A DNA stretch of 10,994 bases. It comes from Clostridia bacterium. Lineage in GTDB: Bacteria; Bacillota; Clostridia; Christensenellales; UBA3700. Both the position numbers and the translations under genes were made by a program. Shown in pieces: positions 5,997 to 10,994 of this stretch. The notes beneath the pieces are model-generated. The model had not been told where the DNA came from, did not search any database, and saw only the letters and a list, made by a program, of their open reading frames with translations. How positions within the stretch are numbered: the first letter of the stretch is position 1; the number at the start of each line of letters is the position of its first letter. The stretch covers positions 1-10,994 of the forward strand of contig CAAGRV010000178.1 in assembly GCA_900772745.1 (NCBI GenBank), read 5' to 3'.

Positions 5997-7020
5997 ATTT
6001 TTGGAGATATGTTTCGACTTTTTGCAATGTGCTTTGGGTAATTTGCTCCACCAATGAGAAGTCAATATAGGGGTGATAGAGCGTTTCGATTTCGTGATGA
6101 ACGCTACTTGCTTTGGCAAGCTCACGAGTCGAGTATTCTATCAAGCGGTGTTGAGTCATGTCAAGCGACGCAATGAAGTCTTGTTTGTCGCAAGTCAGAC
6201 TGTCAGTGAGAGTTATCTTTTCGCTGTCGGCTGATGACCAGTTGGGATTGGTGGTGACGCAGTAGTTGGCTGTTTCGACCGCTCCAACAAAGTCGGTGGA
6301 CAATGGACTAAAATATGTGCGATGAGGAGTGTGCGAGAGTTCGAGCAGTGACTCCAATATGGATAAAGTATAATACTTTGCATATTCGCTACCTTGCAAA
6401 GTGTAGAGCTTTTTGTCGAGAGTTGTGGGCAGATAGGTTTTGCCAAGTTGGGTATATGCTCCTATGAAAAGTCGGCAAGGCTCAATATGTCCGCTTGGGT
6501 TGGACGCCAACTCGTTGCAAAGCTTGAAAATTTTGCTTTTGTCCACGCATTGGACAAAAAAGTCGTATGCAGAACAAAAAGTCGCTTTGGCAAGTTTTAG
6601 GTAGTGATAGGCATAATCAAAATGTTGTTTTTTGAGTGCAACAAGCTCTTGCAGTCTGGTAGAAATTTTGGTCGCTGATGGGCTAAGACAAGGCGACATA
6701 TCTATCAAAAAATCCCGCCCTCCAAGATAGGTCGGCTCGATAGAATGCGGACAAGTGCCGTCCACCAGTCCCACTCGTCCACCGGCAAGGCTTATGCCGT
6801 CTAGACTGTCCGTGTCAGACGAGCAGTTGAAAAAATCTACGTCCACGTTGTCGAAAGCGCTCCCAATCTTTTTGAGCAAGGTGCTTTTGCCCATACCTGA
6901 ACCGCCCTTGATGATAAAATAGGCGTTGCAAGTCGTGCGAGGCACAATTTGGTCATAAAAATTGACAAAGCCATCTCCAGTATTTGCCCCAGCAAAAAAG
7001 TTGTTTTGGCATCTTTTCAT
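5995..7020 (-). CDS. Two-domain P-loop ATPase (PRK06851-like), second site degenerate
   Basis: A 341-residue predicted nucleotide-binding protein of unknown function, resembling the Firmicutes family I recall as PRK06851. The N-terminal domain opens with FFAGANTGDGFVNFYDQIV, then an intact Walker A, GGSGMGKST (39-47), the family motif NCSSDTDSLDG (65-75) and VDGTCPHSIEP (86-96). A second half restarts at LFIGAYT (185-191) and LYTLQGSEYAKYYTL (205-219), where a second Walker A is expected; its Gly-Lys-Ser is replaced by K215, Y216, Y217, so it should not bind nucleotide normally. The ATG at 7020 is chosen because AAGGAG (7030-7035) is 9 bases upstream; the TTG at 7026 would be only 3 bases away. 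The gene is divergent from spoVFA, 66 bases apart, hinting at but not proving a sporulation link. Substrate is unknown. Confidence 0.8.
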   Translation of the reverse strand: MKRCQNNFFAGANTGDGFVNFYDQIVPRTTCNAYFIIKGGSGMGKSTLLKKIGSAFDNVDVDFFNCSSDTDSLDGISLAGGRVGLVDGTCPHSIEPTYLGGRDFLIDMSPCLSPSATKISTRLQELVALKKQHFDYAYHYLKLAKATFCSAYDFFVQCVDKSKIFKLCNELASNPSGHIEPCRLFIGAYTQLGKTYLPTTLDKKLYTLQGSEYAKYYTLSILESLLELSHTPHRTYFSPLSTDFVGAVETANYCVTTNPNWSSADSEKITLTDSLTCDKQDFIASLDMTQHRLIEYSTRELAKASSVHHEIETLYHPYIDFSLVEQITQSTLQKVETYLQK

Positions 7021-7022
7021 AC

Positions 7023-7050
7023 ACAATTACTCCTTGATTTTCATAGTATA
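7023..7050 (+). promoter_or_regulatory. Candidate sigma-K promoter of spoVFAB
   Basis: CATAGTATA (7042-7050) fits the sigma-K -10 form CATAnnnTA, and CACA with central AC (7023-7024) lies exactly 17 bases upstream, fitting the mACm -35. The predicted start is near 7057, leaving a leader of about 30 bases. In Bacillus spoVFAB is read by sigma-K. The consensus is short and the DNA AT-rich, so this is a candidate only. Confidence 0.45.
7030..7035 (-). promoter_or_regulatory. Ribosome binding site that fixes the start of the P-loop gene
   Basis: AAGGAG on the minus strand, 9 bases before ATG 7020 but only 3 before the in-frame TTG 7026, so the ATG is the start. Confidence 0.75.
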
Positions 7051-7086
7051 AGTATATTGTATCCAATCAAAAAATATGAGGGAAGT

Positions 7087-7821
7087 ATGATTGTTGTAGA
7101 CTGTTGTGACCAAAGGAATATTCTTTTGTTGGAGATGCTGGGCAGTGGCGGTAAAAATGCTATGAGCCTTGACGAGTACACAGTGAGAGGATATAGAGAA
7201 AATATAGATTTGGCGCTGGGGGTTGGCTCGAAGTTGACGCAAGCGCAAATAGAGCTTGTAGGCGAGGAAAGTAGGGTGTTTTACTTTGTCTATGACGAGA
7301 GTTTGGACGAACTAGATTGCCAAAAAGTGCGATTGCTCAGCTTGCCAAGTTTCGTGACAGCCAACTCATATCTTACCGCCGAAGGGGCGTTGGGACTTAT
7401 TATAACTCATACCGATAGGGCGCTGTGCGACATGGACGTGGGCGTCATCGGGTGGGGGTATCTTGCCAAAGAATGTGCCAAGGTGATAGGGGCGTTGAGC
7501 AATAGCTTGACCGTGATGGCTCGCTCGAATAGCGCCCGCCAAGAGGCGACAAGTCAAGGTTATATGGCGGTGGATATAGGCGACGAGTTGGGCGAGTTCG
7601 ACGTGATAGTCAACACCGTGCCTGCCAAGATTTTTGGTCAGCCAAAGCTCAAAGAAGGAGCTTTCGTCATAGAATTGGCAAGCAAAATTTATCCTTTTGA
7701 CTATGAAAAACTAGGCAAGGAAAATGTCGATTATCTCATCGCCAAAGCAGTGCCAAGCAAGCTGTCGAGCAAGTCTGCCGCCCGTATTTTGATGGAAACA
7801 ATAATCTCTTACAAGGAGTAG
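7087..7821 (+). CDS. spoVFA: Dipicolinate synthase subunit A (short N-terminal domain)
   Basis: NAD(P)-binding subunit of dipicolinate synthase, which with SpoVFB makes dipicolinic acid from the lysine-pathway intermediate in the mother cell; the product loads the spore core with calcium. Seen: NSYLTAEGAL (93-102), a Rossmann turn VGVIGWGYLA (118-127, so GxGxxA instead of the usual GxGxxG), VIVNTVPAKIF (173-183), VIELASK (194-200) and AVPSKLSSKSAARIL (221-235), which track the C-terminal half of Bacillus SpoVFA. The protein is 244 residues against 297 in Bacillus; the missing part is in the N-terminal domain. The ATG at 7087 is preferred because GAGG lies at 7078-7081; upstream in-frame starts have no such site and run into the divergent gene. 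spoVFB follows after 3 bases. Confidence 0.87.
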   Translation: MIVVDCCDQRNILLLEMLGSGGKNAMSLDEYTVRGYRENIDLALGVGSKLTQAQIELVGEESRVFYFVYDESLDELDCQKVRLLSLPSFVTANSYLTAEGALGLIITHTDRALCDMDVGVIGWGYLAKECAKVIGALSNSLTVMARSNSARQEATSQGYMAVDIGDELGEFDVIVNTVPAKIFGQPKLKEGAFVIELASKIYPFDYEKLGKENVDYLIAKAVPSKLSSKSAARILMETIISYKE

Positions 7822-7824
7822 ATT

Positions 7825-8406
7825 ATGCAACTGGAAAACAAGAAAATTGGAGTGGCAATAACAGGTTCTTTTTGCACTTTGTCCAAATGTTTGAAAGTGC
7901 TAGAAGAATTGAAAAATAGCCGAGCGGACGTGCAAGCAATCTTGTCAGAGAATGTGGCAAGTATGGATACCCGCTTTGGCAGTGCGAAAGATTTTCGAGC
8001 AAAGGTGGAGAGCATTACGGGAAAGGAATGTTGGTCGAGCATAGAAGAAGTCGAAAAAATCGGACCAAAGAAACTACTCGACGTTTTGGTGATAATTCCT
8101 TGCACGGGCAACACTTTGTCCAAGCTGTGCTACGGCATCACGGACACGTCGGTTACGATGGCTTGCAAGGCGCACCTAAGGAACGACAGAGCGGTGGTGA
8201 TTGGCATTTCGACCAATGACGGACTGAGCAACAGCGCCAAAAATATCGGACAAATGTTGACTCGTAAGAATGTGTACTTCATACCGTTTGGACAAGATGA
8301 TTGGCAAAGCAAGGCTTGCTCTTTGGTGGCGGACTTCGACAAATGTGTACAGACGGTTGAGCTTGCATTGGAGGGCAAACAAATACAGCCGTTGTTGCTA
8401 AAATAA
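7825..8406 (+). CDS. spoVFB: Dipicolinate synthase subunit B
   Basis: Flavoprotein-fold subunit of dipicolinate synthase, the partner of SpoVFA. The 193-residue protein matches recalled Bacillus SpoVFB along its length: KKIGVAITGSFCTLSK (6-20), the MDTRFGSAKDF region (47-57), LDVLVIIPCTGNTLSKL (85-101), then TDTSVTMACKAHLRND and VVIGISTNDGL (107-134), FIPFGQDD (152-159) and the C-terminal GKQIQPLLLK. AAGGAG (7815-7820) sits 4 bases before the ATG, inside the end of spoVFA, so the two are co-translated. A 3-base gap separates the genes, and a bidirectional terminator follows. The pair indicates a spore former with normal dipicolinate synthesis, not the alternative EtfA-dependent route used by clostridia that lack spoVF. 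Confidence 0.93.
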   Translation: MQLENKKIGVAITGSFCTLSKCLKVLEELKNSRADVQAILSENVASMDTRFGSAKDFRAKVESITGKECWSSIEEVEKIGPKKLLDVLVIIPCTGNTLSKLCYGITDTSVTMACKAHLRNDRAVVIGISTNDGLSNSAKNIGQMLTRKNVYFIPFGQDDWQSKACSLVADFDKCVQTVELALEGKQIQPLLLK

Positions 8407-8410
8407 TCAA

Positions 8411-8436
8411 AAAAGTCGATACGTATCGAGAAAACG
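8411..8436 (+). repeat. Dispersed repeat, copy 2 (perfect-palindrome form)
   Basis: The first 24 bases match copy 3 (9841) at 21 positions. The core CGATACGTATCG (8417-8428) is a perfect 12-bp palindrome; in copies 1 and 3 the right half is altered. It starts 4 bases after the spoVFB stop codon and precedes a terminator, as does copy 1. Confidence 0.65.
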
Positions 8437-8451
8437 AATAAAAACAACAAA

Positions 8452-8474
8452 AAAAGCTCGCATTGCGAGCTTTT
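8452..8474. terminator. Bidirectional terminator between spoVFB and the DUF2804 gene
   Basis: Perfect 10-bp stem AAAAGCTCGC (8452-8461) and GCGAGCTTTT (8465-8474), 3-base loop. On the plus strand only four T residues end the stem; on the minus strand a longer T-rich tail follows, so it probably stops the convergent DUF2804 gene best. Confidence 0.85.
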
Positions 8475-8490
8475 GAATTGGAGCGAAAGG

Positions 8491-9540
8491 CTAAATCAAA
8501 GTTGTTTTGTCTTCTCCTATGCCTATTATATTGTCGAACTTGTACATTTCGCCATTTTCGTCCTTGATATAGCCAGAGAGCTTGCCGAATGGCAAGTAGT
8601 ATTCGACTTTGTACACGCCAATGTTGGTGACCATTTTGAATGTATTGAGAATAATAAAGCTCAAATCTACCATACCGTATTGGTCATATACGTGCCAAAT
8701 ATCTTGACTTTTTTGGAATTGGACGGGCGGGAGTTGGACTTGTCTATCTTCGAGCCAAAGCACGTTTTCGTTGTAGTTGTCTTGGTCGATAGATTGGTTG
8801 CGTGTGAGATTGAAAGCAGCATAAATTTGCTTGCCATCGTGCTCAATTCTACCCATAGAAGTCAGCCAGTCATAGTGCGCCGAGCGAGGGTAATAACCCT
8901 TGTGATCGTCGATGATTGCCACAGAATTTTCGTTGGTAAAAAACTTCGTGCCACCAAGCTCTATAAAGCCGTCAGCCTTGAAAAAATCCTTTTGGGAATA
9001 GAGTGGCATATTCTTGCCGAACGGAATGCACACAATACTGGCAGGAGATAGGCGATTTAGGTGGCAGTCAAAACGGCAGTTGCCTTTGCTGGTGCTGTGC
9101 GACCAGCCGTGCGAGTGCGCCTTGCCAGTGTGCATATTGTTCTCCATTTTGATATTGGTAGAGTATGATTGCAACTTGGTGACGGTATCAATCAAATTGG
9201 GCGCAATTTTCAGCTTTTTGCTGGTAGATGGCTTGAAATAGCTCTTGATTGTGTGAGTTTTGCGGTCATACACCACAATCAAACCAAAGCCAATTTTGCC
9301 CATAGAATACACAGCCGTAACAATGGCGTGGTCATCGGTGACAATCTCGGTTGCCTCCCATTGGGTGAGCTTGAAGTTTTGCATAGTTTGGCTCATATCC
9401 TTGTCGAAAGGACGTATGCAATCGCCAAAGTTGAGATTGATAATTTCACGATCGAAAGTGCCAAAGATGGCTTGCCCGTTCTCGTCCACAATAGAATGTG
9501 GTGGTGCAACGGGTATGCGAAGTGATGAAATATGTGTCAT
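8491..9540 (-). CDS. DUF2804 domain protein
   Basis: A 349-residue soluble protein, no signal peptide or membrane segment. The C-terminal two-thirds fits DUF2804: DDHKGYYPRSAHYDW (211-225) and AFNLTRNQ followed by ENVLWLED (242-265) are the motifs I associate with this family, plus SHGWSHST at 143-150. The biochemical role of DUF2804 is not established; a lipocalin-like or sugar/lipid-binding beta barrel has been suggested by its strand-rich nature, which I cannot test. The ATG at 9540 has AGGGGG six bases upstream and a near-perfect promoter behind it, so it is expected to be expressed in growth. It stands alone: it converges on spoVFB and diverges from the small gene at 9649. Confidence 0.8.
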   Translation of the reverse strand: MTHISSLRIPVAPPHSIVDENGQAIFGTFDREIINLNFGDCIRPFDKDMSQTMQNFKLTQWEATEIVTDDHAIVTAVYSMGKIGFGLIVVYDRKTHTIKSYFKPSTSKKLKIAPNLIDTVTKLQSYSTNIKMENNMHTGKAHSHGWSHSTSKGNCRFDCHLNRLSPASIVCIPFGKNMPLYSQKDFFKADGFIELGGTKFFTNENSVAIIDDHKGYYPRSAHYDWLTSMGRIEHDGKQIYAAFNLTRNQSIDQDNYNENVLWLEDRQVQLPPVQFQKSQDIWHVYDQYGMVDLSFIILNTFKMVTNIGVYKVEYYLPFGKLSGYIKDENGEMYKFDNIIGIGEDKTTLI

Positions 9541-9561
9541 TGTTTTCCCCCTGATGATATG

Positions 9562-9590
9562 ATTGTAGCAAGGAAAAACGCTGTTGTCAA
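9562..9590 (-). promoter_or_regulatory. Strong sigma-A-type promoter of the DUF2804 gene
   Basis: On the minus strand: perfect -35 TTGACA (9585-9590), 17-base spacer, -10 TACAAT (9562-9567, one mismatch). It is the closest to consensus in the window. No equally clear promoter is visible for the divergent gene at 9649. Confidence 0.85.
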
Positions 9591-9648
9591 TGGTGATAAT
9601 TATTTAACAAAGTATGGCGGTTTTGCATAAGATAAACAAGGGGGAATT

Positions 9649-10074
9649 ATGCGAAATAGACAAGCTAAAATCGAGAGAGTAGTCAAGAGTGTGCTAAGAT
9701 GCGAGCGATATATGTTGGAGCTGATAGAGAGCGACTACAAAACAGCCAATCTAGATGACACGGGCGATATGATGCTTGATATGATTGAGGCGGGCAGTCG
9801 GCTGGTCAAAAAGTTGGGGAAAAACCAAACAAAGCCGTCCAAAAGTCGATACATATCAACAAAAATGCAAGCGGAAGATACAAGTATGACAGCTGTCAAC
9901 ACCGCCCAAACTGTGGCAGAAAACGTGGCGGAAAATCAAACAGTAAGTGGGCAAACACCACCGCAAACAAGCCAACAAACAACCAGCCATACTCAGCCTT
10001 GCCCAAATATACAACAGCCCCTATTGGTGGGCAATAGGGGCTGTGATAGTTGCGATGATGAAATGATTATTTGA
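9649..10074 (+). CDS. Hypothetical protein with Gln/Thr-rich tail and embedded repeat
   Basis: I do not recognise this 141-residue protein. Residues 1-57 look helical and charged (KIERVVKSVLRCERYMLELI, then GDMMLDMIEAGSRLVKKL); residues 74-124 are low-complexity, rich in Gln, Thr, Ser and Asn, with AENVAENQT as a short internal echo. AAGGGGG (9638-9644) sits 4 bases before the ATG, which supports translation. The dispersed 27-bp repeat occupies codons 65-73 exactly in frame (KSRYISTKM). Codons for about 122-132 form a perfect inverted repeat that probably serves as the terminator of the convergent yitT-type gene, whose end this frame overlaps by 8 bases. The N-terminal half is the more credible protein; the tail may be poorly constrained or partly read-through from a former shorter gene. 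Confidence 0.55.
   Translation: MRNRQAKIERVVKSVLRCERYMLELIESDYKTANLDDTGDMMLDMIEAGSRLVKKLGKNQTKPSKSRYISTKMQAEDTSMTAVNTAQTVAENVAENQTVSGQTPPQTSQQTTSHTQPCPNIQQPLLVGNRGCDSCDDEMII
9841..9867 (+). repeat. Dispersed 27-bp repeat, copy 3 (in frame inside a gene)
   Basis: Matches copy 1 (3331-3357) at 26 of 27 positions, although they are 6.5 kb apart. Here it spans nine whole codons of the gene at 9649 and encodes KSRYISTKM. Confidence 0.75.
10014..10044 (-). terminator. Terminator hairpin of the YitT-family gene
   Basis: Perfect 13-bp arms (10014-10026 and 10032-10044) around a 5-base loop. On the minus strand it lies 22 bases past the stop at 10067 and is followed by T-rich TTGTATATTT. On the plus strand no T-run follows and the hairpin is inside the coding frame of the gene at 9649. 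Confidence 0.7.
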
Positions 10075-10972
10075 CTTTGGTAAATCCTCTGCCGAGCACT
10101 TCACGAGTGTTCATTGCAAAGGCAAAAGCCGATGGGTCAATCTCTTTGAGAATGCGTTTGAAAGTGGAAATTTGGGTGCGGGTGATGACGCAAATAAGCA
10201 CTTCATTTTGCTCTTGGCTATAACCGCCTTGCCCAGTCATAATGGTGACCGAACGGCCAAGTTTGTTGGAGATGGCTTGGGTGAGCTCTGTGGATTTGTC
10301 CGTGATAACCTCGAACTTGACAGCGTAGTTGCCACCGTTGAGCACAATATCCATACTCTTGGCATTGAAGAAAATCTGTATGTAAGAACAAACGACGATA
10401 GTGATAATCTCGGTTGGAGTCATTTTGCCAACAAAGCGGTAGAGCAAGCTACCAACACAGATGATGACGCAGTTGATGACGAACATTATCCAAGACATTG
10501 ACATAGAAGAATGTTTTTTTTGGAGCATAGCGCTGGCAATCTCTGTACCGCCTGGGTAAAATTCACTGCTGACCAAAAGCCCAATGCCTGCGCCCGACAA
10601 GATACCGCCCGCAATGGCAGGTATGAGGGGATTGGTTGGGTTTTCGTAAGTGAAAAAGCCGAATTGGGCGAACAAAAACAACGAAGTTGCCGTCAATACA
10701 ATTCCGCCCAAAGATTTTAGGGCAAAAGTCTTGTTCATTTTCCAAAAAGACAAAATTACGAGAGGAAAGTTGATGATAAATACCGAATAGCTGGCAGGGA
10801 AGTTGGTCAAAATTTGGACCATAGAGGCAATGCCCGACACTCCACCAGGAATAAATTTGGCGGGAATAGTAAAACTGTGTATTGACAAAGCCATCAAAAA
10901 CGCTCCCAAAACGACTTTGCATGTTGCGAAAATATTTCTAAATATTTTGCTGGATTTTGTATATTTTTTCAT
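10067..10972 (-). CDS. YitT family membrane protein (DUF2179 C-terminal domain)
   Basis: Integral membrane protein of 301 residues. The N-terminal half has about five to six hydrophobic segments (roughly 16-33, 55-76, 85-104, 115-134, 160-178, 186-204) with the paired signatures IPGGVSGIAS (41-50) and PGGTEIAS (140-147) typical of the YitT family. The C-terminal cytosolic domain (217-297) matches DUF2179: TIMTGQGGYSQEQNEVLICV, then ILKEIDPSAFAF and EVLGRGF. YitT-family proteins are widespread in Firmicutes, and their transport function is not settled. AGGGAG (10979-10984) lies 6 bases upstream of the ATG at 10972; an AT-rich -10-like stretch is at the window edge and any -35 is outside. It ends tail-to-tail with the gene at 9649, overlapping by 8 bases. 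Confidence 0.92.
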   Translation of the reverse strand: MKKYTKSSKIFRNIFATCKVVLGAFLMALSIHSFTIPAKFIPGGVSGIASMVQILTNFPASYSVFIINFPLVILSFWKMNKTFALKSLGGIVLTATSLFLFAQFGFFTYENPTNPLIPAIAGGILSGAGIGLLVSSEFYPGGTEIASAMLQKKHSSMSMSWIMFVINCVIICVGSLLYRFVGKMTPTEIITIVVCSYIQIFFNAKSMDIVLNGGNYAVKFEVITDKSTELTQAISNKLGRSVTIMTGQGGYSQEQNEVLICVITRTQISTFKRILKEIDPSAFAFAMNTREVLGRGFTKVK

Positions 10973-10994
10973 AACTTGCTCCCTATATAATGGT

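Noticed and set aside
7046..7070. Sigma-A promoter for the minus-strand P-loop gene
   Set aside because: TTGATT and TATACT are present but separated by 8 or 14 bases, not 16-18.
6949..7086. In-frame upstream extension of spoVFA
   Set aside because: It overlaps the divergent P-loop gene, has no ribosome binding site, and the GAGG at 7078 fits the ATG at 7087.
8473..9051. Plus-strand frame of 192 codons opposite the DUF2804 gene
   Set aside because: It is the complement of a gene with a clear promoter, ribosome binding site and family motifs.
9606..9634. Second sigma-K-like match (AC-N17-CATAAGATA) before the gene at 9649
   Set aside because: Transcription would start inside the ribosome binding site at 9638-9644, so it could not serve this gene.

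Overview
The window looks like chromosomal DNA from an endospore-forming member of the Bacillota (class Clostridia), probably an uncultured gut-type lineage. The evidence is a SigH-type sporulation sigma factor, both subunits of dipicolinate synthase, a Mini-III ribonuclease next to a clostridial-type ThyX, moderately AT-rich DNA, and AAGGAG or AGGGGG ribosome binding sites with intrinsic terminators. I see no rRNA, tRNA, CRISPR array, transposase or phage gene.

Layout from left to right. (a) Up to 1493: the 3' part of a seven-TM sensor histidine kinase gene that runs off the left edge. (b) 1500-3400: an apparent two-gene operon with its own promoter and a possible operator. It encodes a mutarotase-fold protein (DUF4380-like) and a lipoprotein trypsin-like protease, and ends in a terminator. 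(c) 3400-4079: a short non-coding stretch with periodic inverted repeats, then a minus-strand four-TM protein whose promoter predicts a leaderless mRNA. (d) 4143-5996: an mrnC-thyX-sigH operon behind a good sigma-A-type promoter, closed by two tandem terminators. (e) 5995-7020, minus strand: a two-domain P-loop protein whose second nucleotide site looks dead. (f) 7023-8474: spoVFA-spoVFB (dpaA-dpaB) behind a candidate sigma-K promoter and before a bidirectional terminator. (g) 8491-9540, minus strand: a DUF2804 protein with a near-consensus promoter. (h) 9649-10074: a small unrecognised protein. (i) 10067-10972, minus strand: a YitT-family membrane protein.

How the genes may work together: sigH would act early in sporulation, as Spo0H does in Bacillus. 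spoVFAB makes dipicolinic acid late, in the mother cell. MrnC matures 23S rRNA and ThyX makes dTMP, so that operon joins growth functions to the entry sigma factor, much like the mrnC-to-sigH region of Bacillus. The remaining genes are single or paired accessory genes of unknown role.

The most unusual non-genic signal is a dispersed 26-27 bp repeat with a GATA-NN-TATC core. Two copies sit between a stop codon and a terminator (3331, 8411). A third (9841) lies in frame inside the small unrecognised gene. I found no evidence for a new defence or mobile system.
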